A DNA stretch of 64,000 bases from assembly GCA_963556195.1 (NCBI GenBank), contig OY744520.1:3807501-3871500 (forward strand), given 5' to 3'. Under the pieces are notes generated by a model. It was not told where the DNA came from. It worked only from the letters and a program-made list of their open reading frames with translations, and made no database searches. This stretch comes from Sepiola atlantica. Its lineage: Eukaryota > Mollusca > Cephalopoda > Sepiida > Sepiolidae. Of the stretch, positions 1 to 10,290 are shown one piece after another. Each line of letters starts with the position of its first letter. Within the stretch, counting starts at the first letter, position 1. The translations under genes were made by a program, and so were the position numbers.

Positions 1-682
1 AAAAAAGTGACATCATCTCCCTTGTCTCGTGTCAACCACTCACCCATCTGCCTCAATATCGCTGTGTGTTTGATTTTTCAACACGAGATCTTTCATGTCG
101 GCCCATCACTGCCGAGCGTGTTTATAATTCTGAGTATGAATCACACAACAAAACACCGGGTCACACCAAATTGCACTCTATTCGCGGATACCACCTTGGT
201 CACAATTCATACTAGCTAACTTAAGCGTTCTTCAAATTATAGGTTCCCTTCATAATCCAACATGCCGTTCTCCCTTATCAGAAAAACAACAATCCCCGGG
301 ACTGATCGAAATCGGGAACTAAACACAACTGAAGTGCCATCCTCTCAATCCAGCCGGAATCTCCTTTGACAACATATGATTCTTGGGATGTAAGAAACAA
401 TCATCTTACGATCGATGACGGCTCCATTGTCATAAACAATAATCGGGGATTCATTTTAATTGTTTAGCTTGAATGTTGAATAGTACAAAATAAGAAACCT
501 CTTCATGAATATTATAGATATTTTGTGTATCATAAAACTATTTATTCTTGAAATGTGTATAAGAAAATTGTTTACCAATGAAGAGTTTCGAAGGAAATAT
601 GAAATATTTGTCTGAATTACTGTTTACATGATGGTAAATTGAGTTACTAAATAAACCTTGTGTTAACTTAAATACATGTGTA

Positions 683-684
<2 letters not shown>
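1..684. other. Unassigned AT-rich DNA
   Basis: No element or gene is recognised here. The open frame at 7-219 (+) has no recognisable motif and no start context. The first third is less AT-rich than what follows. Confidence 0.5.

Positions 685-722
<38 letters not shown>
685..722. repeat. (AT)n tract
   Basis: About 19 pure dinucleotide units. The tract abuts PLE coding sequence, which stays open through it as an Ile-Tyr run. Confidence 0.98.
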
Positions 723-727
<5 letters not shown>

Positions 728-918
728 TACATTTTAACCTACCCGGCCATACAACAGACATTATTAATTGCCTCCGTATTGACTCCAATTTCCCCATAAC
801 AAAAATTCGCCAACTAAAAGAAATTCAATGGATTCTTCGATTTGGCTCGCACAATACAGGACTTAATACTGACCTTGGTCTCTTGAACCCATATAAATAT
901 TCTCACGCACACCAATAA
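722..918 (+). pseudogene. Penelope-like element, end of GIY-YIG nuclease domain
   Basis: The frame reads HFNLPGHTTD, then EIQWILRFGSHNTGLNTDLG, and stops at 916-918. The His-Phe...Gly-His segment followed by a Trp-Ile-x-Arg-Phe...Gly-Leu-Asn ending is how the C-terminal half of the GIY-YIG endonuclease of Penelope-like elements usually looks. PLEs are retroelements with a telomerase-like reverse transcriptase (RT) followed by this nuclease, which nicks target DNA. The RT and the GIY and YIG strands are absent: the copy is cut off at its 5' side exactly at the (AT)n tract. Family membership is by pattern memory and could be wrong in detail, but an element-derived nuclease tail is likely. Confidence 0.6.
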
Positions 919-1640
919 TTTATAATAAATAACATTACATGATCCCCCCACAATTTACCTACATCTATACAGACCCACAATTATTTAATATAATATCACA
1001 CTCACCTATAAAATTGCTATATATTTTACTTACATCGTATATTCTTTTTATGGTACCTCAGGTATTTTTCTATTTACTTATTTATTTATTCATACATTTA
1101 CCTATTTATCATTCTTATTCTTATTATATGATTTCATTTTGTATAACTTTTTAGTGTTATCAGTATTATTATTCTAATCACTCATATGTATTACATCTTT
1201 TTAATATGTTTTATTCATGTTACATCTTTATAATATGCGTTATTCATTTACACCCACTACCTGTTTTCCCCAATTATATCGTGGTCTCGTGTCTGCCCTT
1301 CCGGGGGGGGGGCATACTACACACCTTTTACTTACTTTTACTTTCTATCTATTTAGGTTTTAATACATTATTTTTATTTTTAATACTTTTAATCCTTACT
1401 CTTTACCGCATTATTGTTAGCTCCCTATTTCTTTCTATTTATTTATTTATTCATTTTTTCCGGCAATATTTTATTTATATATTTTATTCTAATAAACTTC
1501 ATTATTTATGTGTTATTAGTATTTGTTTATTCATTAGCATTACCTTACTTACTATACTATATATAAACTCTCGTTTAACTCAATAATTTCGTTTCCAATC
1601 AACCCCCTCCACAAATTTAGTTCCATTTAAATTCCATTTA
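919..1640 (+). mobile_element. Probable 3' trailer of the PLE copy, pyrimidine-rich
   Basis: Strongly T/C-biased DNA with ATTTATTT-type runs and a run of ten G at 1303-1312. The open frames at 939-1154 and 1206-1586 (+) reflect this bias (Leu, Ile, Tyr, Phe) and are not judged to be genes. Its position after the PLE stop suggests a 3' untranslated part; the outer boundary is not visible. Confidence 0.35.
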
Positions 1641-1657
1641 TTGCATTGATCAAATCA

Positions 1658-1731
1658 CGAACGCGTATAAGTTCGTTTTTTTCAAAAAGACAACGGACGC
1701 GTAATAGTTTTTTTTTTCAAAAAAAACAACG
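1658..1731. repeat. Two-copy tandem duplication, about 37 bp unit
   Basis: Both units carry ACGCGTA(T)A, a T run, TCAAAAA and ACAACGG. Units lie at about 1658-1694 and 1695-1731. The open frame at 1646-1963 (+) passes through them without a recognisable domain. Confidence 0.6.
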
Positions 1732-1954
1732 GTTCTCTTTGCTAACTCGAGAAAACGTTATGCGTGGACCATCTCACGTGTCATGGAAAAAAAAACGAAC
1801 GCCGTACAGTTCAACATTACAGTTTGCTCAACGATCCTCAGTTTTCTTCATTTCAGATCAGTTTTCGACAAAGACCAGAGGACTGTTCGAAATATCAAAA
1901 GAAAAACAATTAAAAAACAACAGCATCGTCTGTAATGCTTCATACACCACCAAT

Positions 1955-1962
<8 letters not shown>

Positions 1963-2003
<41 letters not shown>
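1963..2003. repeat. (AT)n tract
   Basis: Pure tract about 90 bp before the outer edge of the foldback at 2091. Confidence 0.97.
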
Positions 2004-2004
<1 letters not shown>

Positions 2005-2090
2005 CACGTATGTATTAGTTTATGTAGGTGTAAATCCATTGAAACTCTAGTGTGTATACCAATGCTCAATAACAAGTAGATCTATTCTTT

Positions 2091-2305
2091 AGTATAAATT
2101 GGTATTTATACAAACATTATTGGTTACATATGTGCATACATCTGTCGGGTGCACTCTTCACAGAAAGTCAACCTCTTCAGACCAAATAAGTCAGAGAAGA
2201 CTCTGTCCTCTTTGGTCTGAAGAGGCTGACTCTTTGTGAAGAGTACAACCGAAACATGTATGCACATATGTACCCAATAATGTTTGTATAAATATAAATT
2301 TACAT
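2091..2305. mobile_element. Foldback element with 100-bp arms, flanked by (AT)n
   Basis: The left arm at about 2091-2190 and the right arm at about 2206-2305 are near-perfect reverse complements, separated by roughly 15-20 bp. Shared landmarks are TATACAAACATTATTGG (left) and its complement CCAATAATGTTTGTATA (right), then CATATGTGCATACAT, ACTCTTCACA and CCTCTTCAGACCAAA. An (AT)n tract begins immediately after the right arm. The right arm carries an intact hammerhead-like core and the left arm a mutated one. No coding capacity. A related end fragment lies at 48887-48935. Confidence 0.85.
2211..2278 (+). ncRNA. Hammerhead-ribozyme-like motif in foldback right arm
   Basis: Core CTGAAGA is at 2217-2223 and GAA at 2251-2253. 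Helix II spans 2224-2250, starting with G-C, G-C and containing an unbroken ACTCTT/AAGAGT stem with a TGTG loop. Helix III pairs ACATGT (2254-2259) with ATATGT (2266-2271), leaving A2272 as position 17 after a U. Helix I pairs TTGG (2212-2215) with CCAA (2274-2277), with one C/U mismatch next to the core. The opposite arm, read on the minus strand, restores that pair but has GACA for GAAA. All hammerhead elements are thus represented between the arms. Cleavage is not shown. Confidence 0.55.
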
Positions 2306-2311
2306 TATATA

Positions 2312-2375
<64 letters not shown>
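2306..2375. repeat. (AT)n tract
   Basis: About 70 bp with one G interruption at 2317, abutting the foldback's right arm. Confidence 0.98.
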
Positions 2376-2378
<3 letters not shown>

Positions 2379-3548
2379 GTTTATTGAGGTAATTAATAAA
2401 CCTATACTTATTATATAGCTTCTACGTATAATGGTGGGTAATATAAGCTATATTTAAACGGTTATGATGCTTCCTTTCATCAGTCCTTAATCTGAGACAC
2501 TTTATGATCATTTTATCAAGTCCATACCACCGAGGTTGTCCTTGTGCGCCGCAAAAGGTGTATCAGCTTATGTAATTTTAATCATGTAATATACATTCCT
2601 TGTGGTCTGAATTTCATTGCGTTCAATTCTATTCATGTTTACAAAATTCAATTACATTTCAACTTATCTGTGTTGGTTCATGGCAACGGTCTGAGCCATT
2701 TTATCATCATGTCGGCTCTTTTTATCAGTTAACTTATTTGTATGGTATCATTCCTTCTTATTGATTCGAGTGTTTCCATTTTATTCAAAACCGTTTGATA
2801 TAGTTTTTCAATTGCAGTATTTTACGCTATTTTTCCATCATGCCTAATATTTCTGACAAATTTCATATATTTACTCAATTTATTTGCCTCCTTCAACTTC
2901 ACTCTGTGTTGTGCTGTAATGGAGTTGGAGTTGACGTCGTTGTCGTCATAGTAGTAGTAGTTTCAGTGGTAACAGTAGTATTAGTATCAAATGTAGTATT
3001 AGTTGTATTAGTGATTGTAGTAGTATTGGTGTATTAGTAGACAATATAAAATAGATAAGATATCGATGTTTATGACAGAAATATTTTTAAAGTACCTTAA
3101 TCTTCTGCTGAACCCATGGGGTATCACTATTTTTATAGACACATACTAAGAATAATTTACCTATAAATATAGCTGTAAACTAACAGAAAAAGTCAAAGAT
3201 ATATCGGACCATTACTGTGCCTATTTCTGAATCTCAAAGATAGAAGTGTGTCCTTATCAGTCTCTAGCGAATTTGACTTACTAGAAAATATCGCCTACGA
3301 CACAGCATTGTTATATAATTCCTTTCTATGAATAGATTATATACTTATATGGGTAACTTTATACAATACTGTCACTTCGAAAATATTAATCGTATTCGTA
3401 AATCTAATAACTGCGAATTATGGTGGAACTTTTAAATATCGAAATATATGGATGGCTAATCAGCTTGAAAGTGTTCTTAATCATCATGCTTGCAATTTTA
3501 CTTGTATGGATAATTGACAAATAAAATAGTGTACTATAAATGTTATGG

Positions 3549-3550
<2 letters not shown>
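2376..3550. other. Unassigned DNA with a degenerate trinucleotide stretch
   Basis: No element is recognised. At about 2930-3040 there is a decayed GTA/TAG trinucleotide array, which makes the Val-rich frame at 2840-3037 (+); that frame is not a gene. Confidence 0.55.

Positions 3551-3611
<61 letters not shown>
3551..3611. repeat. (AT)n tract
   Basis: Pure 61-bp tract at the outer left edge of repeat family A copy 1. Confidence 0.98.
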
Positions 3612-3612
<1 letters not shown>

Positions 3613-4348
3613 GTTATTATTTCATGTATCCACATAAAATGTTATAAGACGATATACTTTTTTATGTATACATTTTCATTATTTACTTCAACAGTGCTCG
3701 ATACGTGAGTAAGGCTAATTAGTAAGTCATGAAAATATGTTTATGGCAATTAAGCTACACATAGGCTTCCGCGTTTCATCCCAAATGTGTAATCCTTAAC
3801 TTTAAAGACCTCCAAAACCTATTTAATTGTAGATACAAAATAGCAAGCAACTGCCTGCACAGAATAAAATGTATCTTAGGTTAACAATACATAATAAATA
3901 AATAAATACAAAAATAAATAAATAAAAAACAAAACTTAAAAATTAAAAATTAAAACAGAAATACAATGAGCACGTGTTAAATTAGGTCACAAATGATATT
4001 GACACAACAAAGAAACATAACAATATCATAGGAAATAGTAAGTAAAATATACCGAACCTTTGTTTATGAAACCCAGCGATTGGATCAGAGAACAACGACG
4101 CAACGGGAAGTTTCTTCCTATAGAAAACAGAACAATAGAATAGGAAATCAACCGGTTCTGTATTCGTGAGAAGCCCAACGATTGGCCAATACAACAACCA
4201 CAAATATGATTGATCAACTATTAAAAAGTGTCTATAAAAACAACCGGCAAAATTAACTGAATGCAATTTAGCCTGACAATTCCCCCTAGGAATGGAACGC
4301 GGAAGACTCTGTATAGCTTAATTGCCATAAATACATTTTCATGACTTA

Positions 4349-4350
<2 letters not shown>
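3612..4350. mobile_element. Repeat family A, copy 1: inverted-repeat element
   Basis: A left flank (3612-3725, containing ACTTCAACAGTGCTCGATACG) precedes terminal inverted repeats of about 60 bp at 3726-3783 and 4288-4349. Both read AAGTCATGAAAAT...TTTATGGCAATTAAGCTA...CTTCCGCGTT from the outside inward. The interior holds an AAAT-rich stretch at 3893-3935 and a sequence around 4160-4200 shared with copy 2 (CACGAA...CCAATCGTTGGGCTT on the minus strand). The minus-strand frames at 3982-4266 and 4026-4217 have no known domain. Length and lack of a transposase fit a non-autonomous DNA element; the superfamily is unknown. Confidence 0.75.

Positions 4351-4433
<83 letters not shown>
4351..4433. 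repeat. (AT)n tract
   Basis: Separates repeat family A from the mariner-type derivative; the DNA transposon appears to have inserted into it. Confidence 0.98.
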
Positions 4434-4437
<4 letters not shown>

Positions 4438-4973
4438 TATTCATAAGTCACTTAGCTATTATCTTTGAAATTCTAAAGTTAAAAAAATACGTTAATACGA
4501 AACAGAAAGTTTATTCAACAACATTTATGGGAGTTTAAAATAACAGCAAATTTTCAAAATTTCCACCTTCGTTCTGCATGCATAGCTCTATTCTTTTTTG
4601 CAAAGAATTTACGACTCTTTGTAGCATATTGAATTGATTAATTTTAACAAAGTCGGCAGTGATTTTTGATTTGAGGTCGTCATTGCCTTTCAACAAGTGT
4701 GGGAGATTCATACATTTGGCCATGAATAACAATAAAAATTCGCTCTTCAATTGTAAATGACATAATGCCTGAAAAAAAGCACATATGCTGATTTACACAA
4801 ATTTAAATAATTAAAAATAAATATATATATAGATCAAATATATAAACGAACACATTTAAAATTTAAAAAAATAGCAGTAATTAGAGACTAATATAACAAT
4901 TATCAAAAGTTCATAGTATGTGGGTGCTTCATATGGTAATCATTTTAAATATCTTAGTGACTTATGAATCACC

Positions 4974-4977
<4 letters not shown>
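4433..4977 (-). mobile_element. Mariner-type deletion derivative with terminal inverted repeats
   Basis: The left end starts AGGGTTATTCATAAGTCACT (from 4433) and the right end, read inward on the minus strand, is CAGGGTGATTCATAAGTCAC (to 4977). Both sit directly in (AT)n, consistent with TA target choice. On the minus strand 4535-4750 is open and ends LQRVVNSLQKRIELCMQNEG followed by GNFENLL. That resembles the conserved tail of IS630/Tc1/mariner transposases (MLQRV...R...CI...G.HFE). The catalytic DDE/D core is missing, so the copy is non-autonomous. Family assignment rests on the TA context, terminal repeats and tail motif. Confidence 0.75.

Positions 4978-5043
<66 letters not shown>
4978..5043. 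repeat. (AT)n tract
   Basis: Right-hand half of the tract into which the mariner-type derivative seems to have inserted. Confidence 0.98.
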
Positions 5044-5046
<3 letters not shown>

Positions 5047-5079
5047 TATTAACAATAATATGCTCCCTTCGGTTGCATA

Positions 5080-5740
5080 TTTTTGCGAGACTGAGAGGAT
5101 CGTATCATGGTGAACGAACATGTTTAACATTTACCTAAAGACTGAGGAGGTTCTAACTGAGACAATGGCATCATGACGAACGAACACTACAGCTTTCCCA
5201 AAATTAGTAATTCATGCCTGATATCATGCCAACAGAACATATACAATACGCCCACTCTGTAAACACCTGATAAGGTAATCCTCGTAGAATGTTATTATAG
5301 GGAAAAACCATATACCATCCTGCCCCCTAAAAGTGAGCTAATCCCAAGGAGATATGTATAATAACGAATGAAATTATATGTATACTAACCTTTAAAATGT
5401 GGTATTGCTTGGGGGGGTTTGTATCGTCATGAACGAATATATATTACATCACCCCTGAAAGAAGGAGGTAATGTCTGGTACGATGGTATCATTACAACAG
5501 AAAATATTCTACACTCCCCCTCCAAAATAGAAGAGGTAATACCTGGAAATATATCCCATATAAAAAGAACTAGGTAATGCCTGAGAGTACTCTCATGACA
5601 ATATAAAATATACTAAACTACCCCGCCACCAAAAAAGAAGATAATAACAACACAACAGAATACTACATTAACTCTTCCCCCTAAGGAGGATGTAATACTT
5701 GGGAGGATTACTTCTTCCGCCTTAAAAATGAATACATTAA
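5080..5740. repeat. Degenerate minisatellite, about 65-70 bp unit
   Basis: Recurring elements in fixed order are GGTATCAT-ATGA, AACGAA(C/T)A, TATA-TACA, a CCCCC-rich block, TAAAA-GAGGTAAT and CCTG. The AACGAA/AACAGAA anchor lies near 5112, 5177, 5230, 5358, 5430, 5494 and 5650, mostly 52-72 bp apart, with one doubled gap. The copies are heavily diverged, so the array is old. Not coding. Confidence 0.65.
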
Positions 5741-5944
5741 TTACTGTGAGAAGTGTCTTAAGATACTAGGACGAAAACTACACGACCCACACCCATTAAA
5801 AGATAATACAATAATAGATTAAATAAGTGTGTGTTTTTCATTCATTTAAAATGTCTACACTTAAACACATTATTTTATATTGTTCTGTTGATTTTGGGCT
5901 AAGATCAAAGTGATTGACTAAGTGCAAAATGTAGTGTACGTGCT
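5741..5944. other. Unassigned spacer
   Basis: Short AT-rich stretch between the minisatellite and the LINE relic; nothing recognised. Confidence 0.5.
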
Positions 5945-8690
5945 TTGATTGTTGGGAATGAAGTAACATGGCTCAGTTTTGCTGTCAGAAGAAACTCTGG
6001 ATTGACTCTTCCCACTTTTGTCTATCTTCCTTCTCCCCTCCGATATCGAGATATAACATTCGCTTTCTTTTTTCGTTTTAACTTTTCCACCCTCCTTCTA
6101 TCAGTTCAATCGCCCCCTTTTGTCGCGAAAACCGGCTTCCTTATCGAACGCCTTCCCAACGCAAGTTCAAATCGTGAACTTTTCAACCTCCAACCCCCTG
6201 TTTTCAACTGTAAAAAACAGGGAAGGAAGCCCAAAAGAGCCCATCACCACTGCTGAAGAGCGTGGAACATCCTCTAGCCAGGGGGCTTTTCCTACAAGGA
6301 ATCGGTTATTGATCCCGGGAACGGCTTCCCAAGCAAGGAGGTGAACTCCAGTAGAAAGAAGACGGATTCTTATTAAACAGGGGCGGAATTCCCTAACAAT
6401 GCCTTTTAGTATTCCGAATCAAAAAATGGCTGCTCCCCTTGATGGTGGCTACCCTATCCAAATCTTGTCAAAAACTAGAGAAACCCTACAAGTGGAAGCA
6501 TACTGTCCGGATATAAACACCAAAGTAGCTGCTTCCCCAAATAGTGGTTCCTTAACCAAAAACTCAACGAATGGAGATGTTTATTAACAGGAGATCTTCC
6601 GCGGATGAGATCCGGACGACACCTTCGACCTTAGCATCAGTGACGCCAATCCGGCTCCCCTACATAGTGCCCAGATACCAGGTGCTACAGCTCCTCCAAG
6701 GAGGTGGGAGCAAAATAAAAAGAGGCGGTATGACCGAATTTGGTGATGTCCCTTGTGATAGAGGCAAGCTCGTAGATCCAGAAGAGTCGTTCCGCGACCA
6801 GGAGGCAGAAGGGAAGCGAAAAGAGGTGGTTTCACTCAATGTGGCTATTTTTCCTACGACTAACAACTTACAGCTACCAAGAAGAGAGTTGCCGCTTCCA
6901 GTTACAAAGCCTCCCCCGGTTCCGGCATCAGGGACCAAAAAGTCACCAAAGCAGTACCACTTAGGGAGTCCGCATATAGGAAGAAAAATGTAAAGAAGAT
7001 TTCCAGACAGTACTATATAGAACAACACTAGTAACAATATAAACCTTACATTGAGGGGCATGTATTGCTAGTTATTCTTGGTTCCAGGGAAACGATTGAG
7101 AACAGGGACTTGCCCCTCGTCACCCCGGACTTTATGGAAACCGCTTCCTGAAACTTAAAAAGGGGACATGGTGGTGCTACTGATGAAGCTGGATATTCCG
7201 ACAACTTAATCTGCCAGATGAGCTTCGCCATGTGGGACATCCTACTCCCCTGGAACGCCGCCGCCGAACGACTCTCCCTAAAAAAGATGAGGAGCAAGAG
7301 AGTGGAGATAGAGTTTAAATACATATGAAAATAAGGGGAACCCGGGTCCACATTTATAATATCCCAACTGAGCTATCCGCGGATTTACTTAGTGCATACC
7401 TCAGATAGTTCGAGGATGATGAACAAGTTGACCCGGTATGTACCAAGCGGCAAGTCTTCTAATAATCCCGGCAGTGAGGAACACAAAGGATGAAACATGA
7501 CGGTGGTGGTGGAAGGACGTCGTCCGGACCGCTTTCAGTCCAAGTATTTGGTTCAAGGCCAGGTTCACCTACAACTGCTACTCCAACACCAGCCCCAAGT
7601 ACAGAGGAGTAATGAAGCACAGTGGTGATCGAAAGACGGAAAACACAATAGCTTCAGCCGCAGTCACACAACCCGCCTAACTGTAGGAGTAGCAGCAACC
7701 ATCATAGAAGTAGCAAGTGCAGAAGCAAGATAAACAACAGCAGCAGTAAAATAAGAATGCCCTTCCGCCGTTAAACCGGCAGGGGAGGATTAAAAAAACT
7801 CCTCTGACAATGAAGACTGACCAAACGAAAAGGTCCCCACAAATTTGACCCCAGGTTAAGAAAAGGAAAAAGAAAAGAGAAAAAGAGGGATAAAAATAAG
7901 GGAAAGAAAATATTGGCCAGCCCCTCCCTCCATTGAATAAAACCTTCCTCGATACGGACAAATCCTTCAGCCAACTCCTATCCCTAGAACAACAATTTCG
8001 GAGGAAACATCTGTGTTCAGTCTATTAGATCCGGCTTACACAATAACACCTGCAACGACACATGTGCCTACATTGCATTTATCAAAACATATGCACACAT
8101 CACCCACCACTCCGCTCAAAATCATCTAAAATAGATCAAGTTGAGCCGGGGACGAAAAAAGTCAATCAATCTCTCCTTCTCAGGAAAATATAGAAAACAC
8201 CCTCTTCTTTAAATTAGGGAATGCCATTTGTAAAATGTTCCCCTAGTCTATCAGCACGAACTTGTCCTTTTGGCAGAAGATACATTTGAAACCCCTCTCA
8301 AAACTCTCTCACACATGACAAAAAACATTGCAGACCCCAATAACTTCCCGGATGAAACTGACTCTACAACATTCGTAAGGCTTCGAACAGGCCGTAAAAA
8401 CTATGTTTATCAAATGTTGCAGGTCGCGGAGGAGGGTCATACCGGGGATAGAACTTACAAAAGACAAATACCTTTCTCAGGAGGAACTGTTACCAGAATT
8501 CAAGGGAAGGGTCTTCATTTTGGTTCATCTATCTTTGTACAGAAGACTTGAATTAATTGCCCCTGGACATCGGCGGAATTCACGCAGCAGCCAGAATATC
8601 AAAGAGCTGGATTCGTTTAGCATGGCGCATATTGTCGACGTCCTTTCGCCGGCAGACACTGAGACAATGTGCGATACTACTTAAGCTTAG
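5945..8690 (+). pseudogene. Tx1/L1-like LINE relic, ORF1 (nucleic-acid-binding) region
   Basis: Clearly less AT-rich than its surroundings and readable as protein only by switching frames. At 7347-7427 it reads VHIYNIPTELSADLLSAYL, a stop, then FEDDEQ, which resembles the RNA-binding segment of LINE ORF1/gag-like proteins. At 7498-7530 MTVVVEGRRPD follows, normally the lead-in to a CCHC zinc knuckle, but here the knuckle cysteines are gone. Beyond it are a low-complexity, Lys-rich tail (7680-7980) and a further open stretch 8270-8690 (PNNFPDETDSTTFVRL; FSMAHIVDVLSPADTE) of unknown domain. ORF1 proteins coat the element RNA and escort it to the nucleus. Stops and frameshifts throughout mark it dead. 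The 5' limit is uncertain. Confidence 0.55.
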
Positions 8691-9950
8691 TATATACTCT
8701 ATATTGTATGCGAGTGGATTGCGCTCTTCAAACCAGTCAGTTCGCGTCCAGAGAGATCATTTGTACATGTACTGCGATACAGAATATGCCTTTTGTTTTG
8801 CCAATGGATATTCAGGTGCTGAGTAGAGACTTCGATGTCGTTTAAGCATATAGAAATGCCCGTGGGAATGGCGTTTCCTTGCTTGTGAAACGTACCCTAT
8901 CCGAGACGGTCGACGTTGTCCACACCGTTGTAGGGGGGGTGCAGGCTTGTCGTCGTGGATATTTTCTTAAAAATAATCGTGTTTCTGGTCAATGCGGTTC
9001 ATGTGCCCAGCACCGGGTGTAAGAGGACCTCTTTTTTTCAAGATATGTAGTAATTTCAATTATAGATTGGAATGTGATCTTTGACTCAAAGATAGAGAGT
9101 TGCGAGAGGAGCTAGAGGGACAGAGAGATACGAGACCAGCCTGGCTGACCTGATGGCTAGATGCGATCTGGTGGGCAGGTTATATGACGATCATCCAGGG
9201 CGGGAGACGTAGACATACTCAAATGAAGTGCCTTCTTTTCTTGAATAAGTATTTGGATATGATGTTAGTTAGAACATGTGAGGTAGACTTGATGTCGTGT
9301 CCTACATTCAAGTCAATTGAATCATGAACTTTTTATTGTCAGTTGAAAATAAGCCTAAACTAGCCGGGTACTAGCAGTTGAATACATCCTTGTGGGAGAT
9401 ATAATAGTTCCGGGAAAATCTACAAGTACTTGTCCAGTGGGTTTAGTGGGGGTATTTTCTAGGAGTGACTAGTAGGTTAGGCTGAATGAAAAGATAAGGA
9501 ACTTTTCCATCAAATACGTTCAGCGCCTCTCACTAGATAAGGCCAAGGCAAATATGAATTTAGAAGAGCATATAACTTAGTCGCTGACTGGAGATATACT
9601 GTAAGCATAATACTGGGTAAGCAGGAACTCCGACGCGAGGCTAGTAGGCCTTACGAGGGCCAGGTAATAAAGACTAGGCTAAGAAAGGTTTCCAACGAAG
9701 CCGTGAACTCTGACGCGGATGAGCGTAGGGAAGTTTCCAAGCAAGGCTCGGATAGGTACATTGGAAAAGTCAAGCACCCGGATGGACGTACCTTGCAATC
9801 GACTCGGAAGATCTGCGAGGGATGTCGGGAGCATTTTGAAGATAGCTTCACCCAACGGCCACACCTCCTGGGCTAGGAGTTTAGCAACGTAATTGATAAA
9901 GTCCAGCCGCTGTGTGGCGGGGAGAGACGAATGATGTTTCCCGCGCCCAG
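8691..9950 (+). pseudogene. Tx1/L1-like LINE relic, endonuclease and linker region of ORF2
   Basis: Frame-shifted fragments give RELREELEGQRDTRPAWLT (about 9075-9150) and NHELFIVS (9319-9342), the latter in the place of the SDH motif that ends apurinic-type LINE endonucleases. GYxQLNTSLWEI follows at 9363-9401; the W/Y-x-LNTSLL motif marks the endonuclease-RT linker in Tx1/L1-like proteins. Segment 8850-9020 (GNGVSLLVKRTLSETVDVVH) resembles ORF1 N-terminal sequence and may show a rearrangement or a second element. The short minus-strand frames at 9651-9864 are shadows. No RT motif follows. Confidence 0.5.
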
Positions 9951-9999
9951 ACCGTAGCGTGAATAGTAGTGTAGACGTCGTATCTGAGTGATTTGCAGG

Positions 10000-10290
10000 G
10001 TTTGAATATTTTGCCGATCAGGATCTGATTACTTACTTCAAGCACCAGCTGAAGTTCAAGATCAGATGTTTAATAATGAGTTTATAGTTTTTTTTTGATA
10101 AAAGTTGTGTGTTTTCGAAAAGAAGTCAAGTACGACTAGGTGTTCTCTGCCTGAGCATGACACACACGTTCCCTGGTCTTGTCGGGCATCAGTCCTTCGG
10201 AAAAACGTAGCTTCTTAGTACGTCGAGTGGATAAGTTACTCCCACCCCTTTTAATAGAAATTCTCTAAAATGCCTACTTTCCACTTTCAA
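10000..10290 (+). pseudogene. Tx1/L1-like LINE relic, extreme C-terminus of ORF2
   Basis: At 10016-10069 the frame reads DQDLITYFKHQLKFKIRC, then after further breaks FDKSCVFSKRS. This matches the order seen near the C-terminus of Tx1-like ORF2 proteins (DLI-FF-HQL--KIRCD...FDKRWV). It comes within about 100 bp of endonuclease-linker/early sequence, so the RT and most of the C-terminal domain (normally well over 1.5 kb) are missing. This is an internal deletion, since both ends are in order and on one strand. Confidence 0.5.

Noticed and set aside
5080..5740. CRISPR-like array
   Set aside because: Units diverge throughout, with no identical repeats separated by unique spacers, and the context is animal DNA.
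6571..7061. Opposed frames 6571-6993 (+) and 6660-7061 (-) as independent genes
   Set aside because: They overlap on opposite strands within the LINE relic. The plus frame fits the ORF1 lead-in, and the minus frame is its shadow.
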